DNA of 14,377 bases from Azoarcus sp. (GTDB lineage Bacteria; Pseudomonadota; Gammaproteobacteria; Burkholderiales; Rhodocyclaceae). The DNA lies in NCBI GenBank assembly GCA_031282905.1, contig JAITCV010000009.1:1-14377 (forward strand), read 5' to 3'. Shown in pieces: positions 7,332-13,883 of the stretch. Under the pieces are notes generated by a model, which was given only the letters and a program-made list of their open reading frames with translations, ran no database searches and was not told the DNA's origin. How positions within the stretch are numbered: position 1 is the stretch's first letter; every line of letters begins with the position of its first letter. The position numbers and the translations under genes are program-made.

Positions 7332-7676
7332 ATGAAGAAAAACATCAACCACTTTCCCGTCCTGTTCGGCCTGTTCGCCGGTCTGCTTCTGGGCACGGGG
7401 CAGACTGGCGGCGCCATTATCCTTGTTCTCACGGGCGTTTGCGCCATCTGGCTGCTGCGCATGTTCCCCGAACAGCTTGACGCGGCGCAATGCCAACAAT
7501 GCCATAAGAGTAGCAGCGCAATACCGCCACGATACCATGCCGCCCCGGTCATTGTGCCTCGTCCGCCATGGTCCGCCGAACCAGACAATAAAGACGGGCG
7601 CGAGCATCGGCGCTCATTTCCGCATTCTGGTCCGCAGCGCCAGCCACGAACTCTTCAGGCAAAAAATGTAGTTTGA
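7332..7676 (+). CDS. Small predicted two-helix membrane protein, function unknown
   Basis: I do not recognise a family. The 114-residue frame has two hydrophobic stretches (about 8-22 and 27-43) joined by a short Gly/Thr turn, suggesting a helical hairpin in the inner membrane, then a hydrophilic tail. C54-Q-Q-C57-H58 is a CxxCH pattern, but with an even number of helices and a Lys-rich N-terminus it would probably face the cytoplasm, so heme attachment is doubtful. A TATAAAAT lies about 35 bases upstream; there is no clear Shine-Dalgarno site. From about residue 73 the frame is antisense to the amiD 3' end, so the tail may be read-through or the frame may be broken. Confidence 0.4.
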   Translation: MKKNINHFPVLFGLFAGLLLGTGQTGGAIILVLTGVCAIWLLRMFPEQLDAAQCQQCHKSSSAIPPRYHAAPVIVPRPPWSAEPDNKDGREHRRSFPHSGPQRQPRTLQAKNVV

Positions 7677-8328
7677 AGGCCGCAATCGCCGCCTGTGGCT
7701 GACGGACGTCATAGCCCAGCGCGGCAAGCCCCAGCAGGGGGTCGAAATTTTCTGGCGGCATCGAATCCGGCGGCGGCTCGCACCACAAGCCAAAGCCCGC
7801 AGCGGCCAGTCTGCGCCATGGAAAAAATGCGCTGGGATCGCTTTTGCGCGCGGGCGCGATATCGGCATGGCCCAGGAAGTTGGCCCGTGGAATACCGTGG
7901 CGCGCCTGGATATCGGCCAGCAATGCCAGCAGCGCTTCGATCTGGATGTCGGGGAAAGGTTCGAAGCCGTTGTTGTCGAGTTCGATGCCGATCGAGGCGG
8001 AATTCATGTCGGTCTGCCCGCCCCAGCGGGAAACGCCCGCGTGCCAGGCACGATCCGCTTCTCTGACCAGTTGCAGCACCCGACCGTCACGACCGATCAG
8101 GTAATGGCTGCTGACGCCGGAAAACGGGCTGGTCAACCCCCAGAGAGCCTGTTCCAGCATGTCATTGCTGGTGTGATGCAGGATGACGTAATTGGCCCGC
8201 CGCGCCTCGAAATTGGGCGACGGCCACCACGGCGCGGCGGCATCCCCCATGCGCACGGACGTGCAGCCGCCAAGCATCAACCCGGCGATCAGCGGAAAAA
8301 TCGTGCGATATGAATAAATCACGTCCAT
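7549..8328 (-). CDS. amiD: N-acetylmuramoyl-L-alanine amidase, AmiD-type lipoprotein
   Basis: A zinc amidase of the amidase_2 (AmpD/AmiD) family that cuts the bond between N-acetylmuramic acid and L-alanine in peptidoglycan fragments. The 259 residues begin with a lipoprotein signal (hydrophobic 10-20, lipobox LGGC, lipidated Cys22). Position +2 is Thr, not Asp, so outer-membrane anchoring is likely. Active-site residues are in place: HH at 51-52 (one a zinc ligand), E116 in IGIELDN, H154 in LGHADIAP, then K162 and D164 in RKSDPS. The C-terminal part (about 195-255) resembles the small peptidoglycan-binding helical domain seen in AmiD. The ribosome site is weak. It is monocistronic, divergent from the hemerythrin gene. 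Confidence 0.9.
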   Translation of the reverse strand: MDVIYSYRTIFPLIAGLMLGGCTSVRMGDAAAPWWPSPNFEARRANYVILHHTSNDMLEQALWGLTSPFSGVSSHYLIGRDGRVLQLVREADRAWHAGVSRWGGQTDMNSASIGIELDNNGFEPFPDIQIEALLALLADIQARHGIPRANFLGHADIAPARKSDPSAFFPWRRLAAAGFGLWCEPPPDSMPPENFDPLLGLAALGYDVRQPQAAIAAFKLHFLPEEFVAGAADQNAEMSADARARLYCLVRRTMADEAQ

Positions 8329-8369
8329 CGGCCCGTTTCCATGACATCCAGCAAGAAATCAACGGCAGC

Positions 8370-8385
8370 CCTTCAGGGCTGAAGG
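8370..8385. repeat. Perfect 16-bp palindrome CCTTCAG-GG-CTGAAGG
   Basis: Two 7-base arms are exact reverse complements around a GG centre, about 40 bases before amiD and 190 before the hemerythrin gene. The same bases can also pair as CAGCCC/GGGCTG around TTCA. It could be an operator for a dimeric regulator or the outer end of a repetitive palindromic element, since more hairpins follow at once. Confidence 0.6.
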
Positions 8386-8392
8386 TCTAACT

Positions 8393-8426
8393 CCATCGGG
8401 AAGGGGTTTGCATCCCTCCCCAATGG
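8393..8426. repeat. 34-base hairpin in the amiD-hemerythrin intergenic region
   Basis: CCAT 8393-8396 pairs with ATGG 8423-8426, GGG 8398-8400 with CCC 8419-8421 and AGGGG 8402-8406 with TCCCT 8413-8417 (one G-T), around a six-base loop, with two mismatched positions. There is no T-run, so it is not an obvious terminator. Smaller stems follow at 8429-8448 (ACGG/CCGT) and 8455-8471 (CACAC/GTGTG). The rest of 8329-8574 holds no gene; TAGAAT at 8482-8487 is a possible -10 for the hemerythrin gene without a clear -35. Confidence 0.55.
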
Positions 8427-8574
8427 CTACGGTTCGGTTTCGTGCCGTGATTTCCACACTACGACGGTGTGCACGACCTGATAGAATACGCGCAAAATCG
8501 GTGAAAGGCCGGATTGGCCATAAATCGCTACTCAAACTCATTGCTACGCTGGACTGATGAAGGAGGTTACTTGA

Positions 8575-9072
8575 ATGCCATCCAACAACCCTGCCGTTCA
8601 ATTCAAATGGTCTGAAAAGTACAGTGTCGGCATTCCTGAAATCGATGAGCAGCACAAGGCGCTGTTCGATCTGATCGAGAAAATCCATACTGCAATCATG
8701 GAACACAAAGGTACCAAGGCCAGCACTGAGGTTCTCGACGAACTGGTTGATTACACCCGAGTCCACTTCGCGCTGGAACAAAGCCTGATGCGCATGGGCA
8801 AATACCCGGATTATGACAACCACTGCGTCCTGCATCATGATCTCGTCGCCGAAGTCGTGGCCTTGCAGGAAAAGGTCCATTCCGGAACGGCCTCGATCAG
8901 CTTTGAATTACTGCACTTCCTGCGCAACTGGCTGGCCAAGCACATCCTGATCGAAGACAAGAAATATGCCCAGTTCTTCGCCGATCATGGTCATGCCAGC
9001 TTTTCCGTGTGGGCAAACGAGTCCAACGAAGAAATCCAGAAACAAAAGAAAAAATGGTGGAAGTTCTGGTAG
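8575..9072 (+). CDS. Bacteriohemerythrin (diiron oxygen-binding protein)
   Basis: A 165-residue single-domain hemerythrin, binding O2 reversibly at a non-heme diiron centre in a four-helix bundle; in related bacteria it is tied to oxygen storage or sensing. All seven expected ligands are present: H27 (DEQHKALF), H64 and E68 (HFALEQ), H83 and H87 (HCVLHHD), H123 and D128 (AKHILIEDKKY). A strong AGGAGG lies eight bases before the ATG. After the bundle comes an extension of about 25 residues ending KQKKKWWKFW, strongly basic then aromatic, which is not part of the fold. There is no signal peptide, so it is cytoplasmic. It is transcribed alone, ending at the 9152-9191 hairpin terminator. Confidence 0.95.
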   Translation: MPSNNPAVQFKWSEKYSVGIPEIDEQHKALFDLIEKIHTAIMEHKGTKASTEVLDELVDYTRVHFALEQSLMRMGKYPDYDNHCVLHHDLVAEVVALQEKVHSGTASISFELLHFLRNWLAKHILIEDKKYAQFFADHGHASFSVWANESNEEIQKQKKKWWKFW

Positions 9073-9102
9073 ACGCGCAACAGACAGGCCGATGTCCTTG
9101 GT

Positions 9103-9135
9103 GATCGGCCAACATCCCACGATCGGCCATCCCAC
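9103..9135. repeat. Short imperfect tandem repeat
   Basis: GATCGGCCAACATCCCAC (9103-9120) is followed directly by GATCGGCCATCCCAC (9121-9135), the second copy lacking three bases. It lies in the spacer between hemerythrin and amt. No function is evident; replication slippage is the simple explanation. Confidence 0.6.
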
Positions 9136-9151
9136 ATTTCCTGAGCAGAAA

Positions 9152-9191
9152 CGGGCAAACCTCCCAGCCATGGAGGTTTGCCCGTTGTTTT
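9152..9191. terminator. Strong hairpin terminator between convergent hemerythrin and amt genes
   Basis: CGGGCAAACCTCC (9152-9164) and GGAGGTTTGCCCG (9172-9184) are perfect 13-base complements with a seven-base loop. On the plus strand TTGTTTT follows at 9185-9191, a good intrinsic terminator for hemerythrin. On the minus strand the hairpin is followed by TTTCTG, so it may also serve amt less efficiently. Confidence 0.85.
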
Positions 9192-9198
9192 GAAGCAA

Positions 9199-10638
9199 TC
9201 AGTAGTGATAGGCGGACTCGCCATGGGAGGCGATGTCCAGACCTTCGCGTTCCTGATCTTCGGTGACCCGCAGGCCCACGGTCAGATCGGCGATCTTGTA
9301 GGCGATGAAGGCGACGACGCCGGACCATACGATGGTCACGAGTACGCTCTTGGCCTGGATGAACAACTGGCCGCCGATGGAGGCGATTTCTCCGCCAAAG
9401 CCTTGACCGCCCAACACCGTGGGTTCGCAGAACACGCCGGTGAGCAAGGCGCCAAGGATGCCGCCGACGCAGTGGACGCCGAACACATCGAAAGCGTCGT
9501 CGGCGCCGATCAGCTTCTTCAGGCCATTGACACCCCACAAGCAGACGAAGCCCGCCGCCAGACCGATGGCCAGCGCGCCCATCGGGCCGACGAAACCGGC
9601 CGCCGGCGTCACCGCCACCAAACCGGCCACCGCGCCGGAAGCCGCGCCGAGGGAAGAGGGATGGCTCTTGAAGATCGCCTCGCCCACCAGCCACGCCATG
9701 GTGGCGACCGCAGTGGCGACGACGGTGTTGACGAACGCCAGACCGGCCAGACCGTTGGCGGCAACCGCCGAACCGGCGTTGAAGCCGAACCACCCCACCC
9801 ACAGCAGCGATGCGCCGACCATGGTGAGCGTCAGCGAATGCGGCGTGAACGCTTCCTTGCCGAACCCGATGCGCTTGCCGAGCACGAAAGCGCCGACGAT
9901 GCCCGCGATACCGGCGTTGATATGCACCACGGTGCCGCCCGCGAAGTCGAGCGCGCCGTCGGCGCCAAGGAAACCGCCGCCCCAGACGATGTGCGCCAGC
10001 GGTACGTAACTGAAGGTAAACCACAGCACGGCGAAGATGACCACGGCGGAAAATTTGATGCGTTCGGCAAAGGAGCCGACGATCAGCGCCGTGGTGATGG
10101 CCGCGAATGTCGACTGGAAGGCCACCCAGACATATTCGGGAATCGTCTGATAGTCCGCATCGGAGGCAAGCCGGAAGACGCTGTCGATGGTAACGCCCTT
10201 GAGGAAAAGTTTGTCCAGGGAAGCAACGATGCCGCCTATCTCCGCCCCGGTTCCGGGGTTCGAGAACGCCAGCGAATAACCGTAGAGATACCACAGTGTC
10301 GTGGTCAGGCAGACAATGATGAACACATGCATCAGCACGGAGAGCATGTTCTTGGTGCGCGCGAGGCCGCCGTAGAACAGCGCCAGACCGGGGATGGTCA
10401 TCAGGATGACCAGCATCGAGGAGGTGAGCATCCACGCGCTGTCGCCCGTGTCGGTCGGAATTTTGGGCTCTTCCGCCTTGGGCACTTCCGCCGCCGTTTC
10501 GACCGCCGCCGTTGTTTCGACCTCGACGGCTTGCGCCGCGGCGGCAGGTTCACTTGCCGGAGCGCTTTCCTGCGCGAACGTGATGCCGGACATGCCGAGC
10601 GCCAAGGCTGCCAGCACGCTTGCAAACAGTTTCTTCAT
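9199..10638 (-). CDS. amt: Ammonium transporter Amt (AmtB)
   Basis: A trimeric ammonium channel of the Amt/Mep/Rh family in the inner membrane. The 479 residues start with a signal peptide (1-22, cleavage after TFA), then an Ala/Glu-rich linker to about residue 65, then the hydrophobic channel domain of about eleven helices. Family landmarks are GLALFYGGLARTKN (84-97), DFAGGTVVHINAG with pore His239 (231-243) and DVFGVHCVGG with pore His389 (384-393); these are the twin histidines. The cytoplasmic C-terminus (GLRVTEDQEREGLD, 455-468) is the segment that contacts PII proteins. A GGAGA ribosome site precedes the ATG. glnK ends 18 bases upstream, so the pair is cotranscribed. Confidence 0.97.
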   Translation of the reverse strand: MKKLFASVLAALALGMSGITFAQESAPASEPAAAAQAVEVETTAAVETAAEVPKAEEPKIPTDTGDSAWMLTSSMLVILMTIPGLALFYGGLARTKNMLSVLMHVFIIVCLTTTLWYLYGYSLAFSNPGTGAEIGGIVASLDKLFLKGVTIDSVFRLASDADYQTIPEYVWVAFQSTFAAITTALIVGSFAERIKFSAVVIFAVLWFTFSYVPLAHIVWGGGFLGADGALDFAGGTVVHINAGIAGIVGAFVLGKRIGFGKEAFTPHSLTLTMVGASLLWVGWFGFNAGSAVAANGLAGLAFVNTVVATAVATMAWLVGEAIFKSHPSSLGAASGAVAGLVAVTPAAGFVGPMGALAIGLAAGFVCLWGVNGLKKLIGADDAFDVFGVHCVGGILGALLTGVFCEPTVLGGQGFGGEIASIGGQLFIQAKSVLVTIVWSGVVAFIAYKIADLTVGLRVTEDQEREGLDIASHGESAYHY

Positions 10639-10656
10639 CTTGGTTATCTCCGTTGC

Positions 10657-10995
10657 TTACAGGGCATCCGCCCCGGTTTCCCCGGTACGAATCCGGATGG
10701 CTTGTTCGAGGTTGAAAACGAAAATCTTCCCATCCCCAATCTTGCCGGTAGAGGCTGCCTTTTCGATTGCCTCGATGGTCTGGTCGAGCAGATCGTCGCG
10801 GATGGCGGCTTCTATCTTCACCTTGGGCAGGAAATCGACGACATATTCCGCACCGCGATAAAGCTCGGTATGACCTTTCTGACGACCGAAGCCCTTGACT
10901 TCGGTCACGGTGATGCCCTGCACGCCGATGGCGGAGAGCGCTTCGCGCACTTCGTCGAGCTTGAAGGGTTTGATGATGGCGCTGACAAATTTCAT
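10657..10995 (-). CDS. glnK: Nitrogen regulatory protein PII (GlnK)
   Basis: A trimeric signal protein that reads ATP/ADP and 2-oxoglutarate and blocks the ammonium channel when nitrogen is sufficient. The 112 residues are the family length. The T-loop (about 37-55) contains Tyr51, the uridylylation site, in YRGAEY. TGKIGDGKIFV at 83-93 is the nucleotide-binding B-loop and PII signature. AGGAGAAAAAGGAG upstream of the ATG is a strong ribosome site. Position directly before amt is the reason to prefer GlnK over GlnB; sequence alone does not separate them. It is 50 bases downstream of torF on the same strand. Confidence 0.96.
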   Translation of the reverse strand: MKFVSAIIKPFKLDEVREALSAIGVQGITVTEVKGFGRQKGHTELYRGAEYVVDFLPKVKIEAAIRDDLLDQTIEAIEKAASTGKIGDGKIFVFNLEQAIRIRTGETGADAL

Positions 10996-11045
10996 GTTTT
11001 CTCCTTTTTCTCCTGAAGGAACGGCTGAGGAACAAACGGCGCGGA

Positions 11046-11768
11046 TCAGAAAGATCTGCTGATGGAAAAGATGACTCGGGAATCGGCCAGATCTTCGTGC
11101 TCGATATCGGTATCGACGTAATGCAGGCCGAGATCGAAACCGGCCAGCGTATAGGTCGCGCCCAATTGCCAGTCGAGGTAGGACTTGCCGGGGCCGAGGA
11201 TGCGCTGTTTGCCGACATGGGCATCGAGTGTCAGGTTTTCGATGACTTCATGGGAAAACGAAAGGTCGAAATAATCGCTGCCCTTGGAGTCCGGCGTACC
11301 GAAAAGATCGGTGAAAGCATGCGAATATTTGAACGACACGAATTTCCACGACGCGCCGACATAGCCTTCGGTGGTATTGGGATTTTCCAGCCCGGTGTCG
11401 TTGCGCCATCTGCGGCCGAAACTGCCCGGATAGCCATAACGCAATATGCCAGCGTCGATACCGAAATCGCCGAAGGATTTGCTGTATCCGACATAAAGAT
11501 CGAGTTCGACGCTGTTGCTCGAAGACACATCGGTTTCGGCATCGCGCAACCACGAAATGCTCGATCCCCACACGCCAACGTACAGGCCGCTGTCATGCTT
11601 GAAATCGAAACCGCCTTGCAGGGCGGGCTTTTCATCGGTCTGCGAAATGCCGCGATAAGCGTAATCACTGGTGATGCTTACATTGGCGCTGAAAGGGCTG
11701 GCCTCTTCGGCGGCGCTGACCGACGGCAAGGCCGCGATGAAGGCGGAGGCAACGATGAATTTACGCAT
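11046..11768 (-). CDS. TorF family putative outer-membrane porin
   Basis: A 240-residue predicted outer-membrane beta-barrel of the TorF/Gcw_chp type (TIGR02001-like). Evidence: signal peptide (1-19, cleavage after VSA), the typical start of the mature part (FSANVSITSDYAYRGISQ, 25-42), alternating amphipathic strands rich in Tyr, Gly and Asp, and the terminal Phe (VIFSISRSF) expected for barrel assembly. GGGAGA precedes the ATG. First gene of the sigma-54 transcription unit with glnK and amt, which suggests a part in uptake of a nitrogen compound; its substrate is not known to me. Confidence 0.88.
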   Translation of the reverse strand: MRKFIVASAFIAALPSVSAAEEASPFSANVSITSDYAYRGISQTDEKPALQGGFDFKHDSGLYVGVWGSSISWLRDAETDVSSSNSVELDLYVGYSKSFGDFGIDAGILRYGYPGSFGRRWRNDTGLENPNTTEGYVGASWKFVSFKYSHAFTDLFGTPDSKGSDYFDLSFSHEVIENLTLDAHVGKQRILGPGKSYLDWQLGATYTLAGFDLGLHYVDTDIEHEDLADSRVIFSISRSF

Positions 11769-11832
11769 AAGTGAGTCTCCCTCGGTGTGATGTGGCGTAC
11801 GACGTGAAAAACAGGCTTGCCACGCTCCTCAC

Positions 11833-11847
11833 GCACGTACTGTGCCA
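11833..11847 (-). promoter_or_regulatory. Sigma-54 (RpoN) promoter for torF-glnK-amt
   Basis: The minus strand reads TGGCAC-AGTAC-GTGC. This keeps the invariant -24 GG and -12 GC with exactly ten bases between them; consensus is TGGCAC-N5-TTGC, with only the first T changed. The expected transcript start is near 11822, about 54 bases before the torF ATG. Confidence 0.75.
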
Positions 11848-11920
11848 AGCAGTGAAAATGCCTGTAAAAAACAGAATTCCGGATTCCCCCGCCTCTTTAC
11901 CGTGCATGACGCCGCGTTTC

Positions 11921-11935
11921 GCACTATTATGGTGC
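11921..11935. promoter_or_regulatory. NtrC binding site (enhancer)
   Basis: GCACTA-TTA-TGGTGC matches the NtrC dimer site pattern (GCACYA-N3-TGGTGC) at every specified position. Its centre is about 105 bases upstream of the predicted transcript start, a typical enhancer distance. A poorer second site, GCACCGATTTTGGGC, is at 11948-11962. Confidence 0.75.
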
Positions 11936-11944
11936 ATCGACTGC

Positions 11945-11970
11945 GGCGCACCGATTTTGGGCGCACCGAT
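11945..11970. repeat. 11-bp direct repeat GGCGCACCGAT, period 15
   Basis: GGCGCACCGAT occurs at 11945-11955 and 11960-11970. The copies contain GCACC, an NtrC-like half site, and lie between the strong NtrC site and the yifB start. They may extend the enhancer or belong to yifB control. Confidence 0.5.
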
Positions 11971-12033
11971 GCCATTTACCTGAATCCGGCATATTTCGCC
12001 ATAATGCCGTTCTTTCCGGGAATGGAGACACCA

Positions 12034-13521
12034 ATGACGCTTGCACTCGTTCGCACCCGCGCGCTCGATGGCCTTGCCGCACCAGAAGTCACCGCCGAAG
12101 TACACCTCGCCAATGGCTTGCCCTCTTTCACTCTGGTCGGCCTGCCCGACACCGAGGTGCGCGAGGCGCGCGACCGGGTGCGGGCGGCGCTGGTGACTTC
12201 GCAATTCGAATTTCCCCAGCGCCGCATCACGGTCAATCTCGCGCCTGCCGACTTGCCCAAGGAAGGCGGGCGCTTCGATCTGCCGATTGCGCTCGGCATC
12301 CTCGCCGCCTCGGGCCAGATCAAGGCGCGCGCACTCGATGGTCACGAGTTCTGCGGCGAACTGTCGCTCGATGGCAGCTTGCGCGGGGTGCGCGGCGCGC
12401 TGGCGGTAGCGCTGGCTGCCGGACAAGCCAAACGGGCGCTGATCCTGCCCAGGAGCAATGCCGACGAAGCCGCGCTCGCGCGCGGCGTGACCGTGCTGCC
12501 CGCGGAATCGCTGCTGGCCGTGTGCGCCCATCTCAACGGCCGCGCAACCATCGATCCGCATGTCGCGCCCACCCCCGTCCTGGCCACGGGCATGCCCGAT
12601 CTGGCCGATGTGCGCGGTCAGTTGCAGGCGCGTCGCGCGCTTGAAGTCGCGGCGGCCGGCGGTCATTCGCTACTGCTGTTCGGCCCGCCGGGGACGGGCA
12701 AGTCGATGCTCGCCCAGCGCCTGCCCGGATTGCTGCCGCCACTCGAAGAGCATGAGGCGCTGGAAAGCGCGGCGGTACTCTCGCTCTCCGGCGGGTTCGA
12801 CGCCACGCGCTGGGGGCAACGGGTATTCCGCGCCCCGCATCACTCGGCCTCCGCCGCCGCGCTGATCGGTGGCGGATCGGTGCCGCAGCCGGGCGAAGTG
12901 TCGCTGGCGCACCATGGCGTGCTGTTCCTGGACGAATTGCCCGAATTCGACCGCCGCGTGCTCGAATCCCTGCGCGAGCCGCTGGAGACCGGCAAGGTCA
13001 ACGTGGCCCGCATCCAGCGGCGGGCACAATTCCCCGCCTCGTTCCAGCTCATCGCGGCGATGAATCCCTGCCCCTGCGGTTATGCCGGCCATCCGACCCG
13101 GGCATGCACCTGCACGCCGCCCCAGATTGCCCGCTACCGCAGTCGGCTTTCGGGGCCATTGCTCGACCGGATCGACCTCATCATCGAAGTCCCGGCCGTC
13201 CCCTTTGCCGACCTGACATCCGCCACGGGCGGAGAATCGAGCGCCGAGGTGCGTACCCGGGTCATCGCCGCCCGCGCGCGGCAAATGCGCCGCCAGGGCC
13301 TGCCCAACGCCCGGCTCGAAGCGGGACAGATCGAGACGCACTGCGCGCCGGATGCAGCGGGTGTGGCATTGCTGGCGGCGGCGATGCAGCGCCTCAATCT
13401 CTCGGCGCGCGTCTATCACCGCATACTGCGGGTCGCGCGCACCCTGGCCGACCTCGCCGGCATCGAACGCCCCGGCAGCGCGCAGATGGCGGAAGCGATT
13501 CAATATCGGCGGGGGTTGTGA
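12034..13521 (+). CDS. comM: YifB family Mg chelatase-like AAA+ ATPase (ComM type)
   Basis: A 495-residue cytoplasmic AAA+ protein. In naturally competent bacteria the ComM member is a hexameric helicase that aids branch migration during DNA uptake; in others the role is unclear. Domains: N-terminal ChlI/Lon-protease-like domain (about 1-170, VGLPDTEVREARDRVRAAL at 35-53), then the ATPase core with Walker A GPPGTGKS (217-224), Walker B GVLFLDE (295-301), a Cys cluster (C346, C348, C358, C360) and the DRIDL region (378-382), then the C-terminal helical domain. ATG 12034 has GGAGA five bases or so upstream; the frame is open further upstream but without a better start. Divergent from torF. Confidence 0.93.
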   Translation: MTLALVRTRALDGLAAPEVTAEVHLANGLPSFTLVGLPDTEVREARDRVRAALVTSQFEFPQRRITVNLAPADLPKEGGRFDLPIALGILAASGQIKARALDGHEFCGELSLDGSLRGVRGALAVALAAGQAKRALILPRSNADEAALARGVTVLPAESLLAVCAHLNGRATIDPHVAPTPVLATGMPDLADVRGQLQARRALEVAAAGGHSLLLFGPPGTGKSMLAQRLPGLLPPLEEHEALESAAVLSLSGGFDATRWGQRVFRAPHHSASAAALIGGGSVPQPGEVSLAHHGVLFLDELPEFDRRVLESLREPLETGKVNVARIQRRAQFPASFQLIAAMNPCPCGYAGHPTRACTCTPPQIARYRSRLSGPLLDRIDLIIEVPAVPFADLTSATGGESSAEVRTRVIAARARQMRRQGLPNARLEAGQIETHCAPDAAGVALLAAAMQRLNLSARVYHRILRVARTLADLAGIERPGSAQMAEAIQYRRGL

Positions 13522-13524
13522 TTT

Positions 13525-13552
13525 CAGGGGACAGAGGACGTTCTGTCTCCTG
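13525..13552. repeat. Hairpin, 10-base arms, left end of a repeat-rich segment
   Basis: CAGGGGACAG (13525-13534) pairs with CTGTCTCCTG (13543-13552) with one mismatch, around AGGACGTT. It begins four bases after the yifB stop and has no T-run. The left arm is an exact inverted copy of 13870-13879. It resembles REP-like hairpins of the GGGGACAG type that I recall from other proteobacteria, which is inference. Confidence 0.6.
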
Positions 13553-13617
13553 ATCGTCATTGCGAGACGCACAGCGCCGTGGCTTTTCCACACCAGGAAC
13601 CGTCGATATGCGCCCGC

Positions 13618-13646
13618 GGCGTCTTGCCCGCTGCGGGCGGGACGCC
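13618..13646. repeat. Long GC-rich hairpin (REP-like)
   Basis: GGCGTC (13618-13623) pairs with GACGCC (13641-13646); inside, after TT opposite GG, GCCCGC (13626-13631) faces GCGGGC (13633-13638). An alternative stem is GCGGGCG/CGCCCGC (13633-13649). There is no T-run, so it looks more like a REP-type palindrome than a terminator. Confidence 0.6.
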
Positions 13647-13841
13647 CGCGCTCCCAGGAATCGCCCGGCTCGCGAGAAGAAAAAACGAGCGCATCGTCCG
13701 GGGATTTTCCAATCATGCGACACGAAGCGCCGGTGACCGACAAGAGGGCTGGATTTCGCCACGCCGGGCAGGCGCAGGATATTTTTCTGTCCCTGACATC
13801 TGATCGTCAGCGACCAAAACGCAAAGAAAACAACTAATATG

Positions 13842-13869
13842 CGGGCGCTTTGCGCCCGGTTACTTTTTA
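13842..13869 (+). terminator. Possible terminator hairpin before the MFS gene
   Basis: CGGGCGC-TTT-GCGCCCG (13842-13858) is a perfect seven-base stem, followed after GTTAC by TTTTTA. The gap before the T-run makes efficiency uncertain. It could end yifB read-through. Confidence 0.4.
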
Positions 13870-13879
13870 CTGTCCCCTG
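13870..13879. repeat. Right terminal inverted copy CTGTCCCCTG
   Basis: This is the exact reverse complement of CAGGGGACAG at 13525-13534. Together they bound a 355-base segment. It ends four bases before the MFS start codon, where a ribosome site would normally lie. Confidence 0.6.
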
Positions 13880-13883
13880 CCCC

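Larger units (their letters stand above)
13522..13883. other. Gene-free, palindrome-rich intergenic stretch
   Basis: No convincing gene lies here. It holds the left hairpin (13525-13552); a stretch at 13557-13590 (CATTGCGAGACGCACAGCG and onward) like a dispersed repeat seen in many bacterial genomes; a long hairpin (13618-13646); CTGATCGTCA as a direct repeat at 13550-13559 and 13800-13809; CTGTCCCTG (13787-13795); a hairpin with CGGGCGC/GCGCCCG arms (13842-13858); and CTGTCCCCTG (13870-13879). Short open frames on either strand have no ribosome site or recognisable domain. Confidence 0.6.

Noticed and set aside
7491..7505. CxxCH in the small membrane protein as a cytochrome c heme site
   Set aside because: Predicted topology puts it in the cytoplasm, there is no axial ligand pattern and the tail may not be coding; kept only as an observation.
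8359..8880. Minus-strand 173-codon frame over the hemerythrin start
   Set aside because: Antisense of a protein with all seven iron ligands; no homologous motif.
9178..11016. Very long plus-strand open frame (612 codons) antisense to amt and glnK
   Set aside because: It mirrors two unmistakable genes, has low-complexity Arg/Gly/His/Asp composition and no domain; it arises from GC-rich codon bias.
12670..13743. Minus-strand 357-codon frame antisense to yifB
   Set aside because: Shadow composition; its N-terminal part is translation of intergenic repeats.
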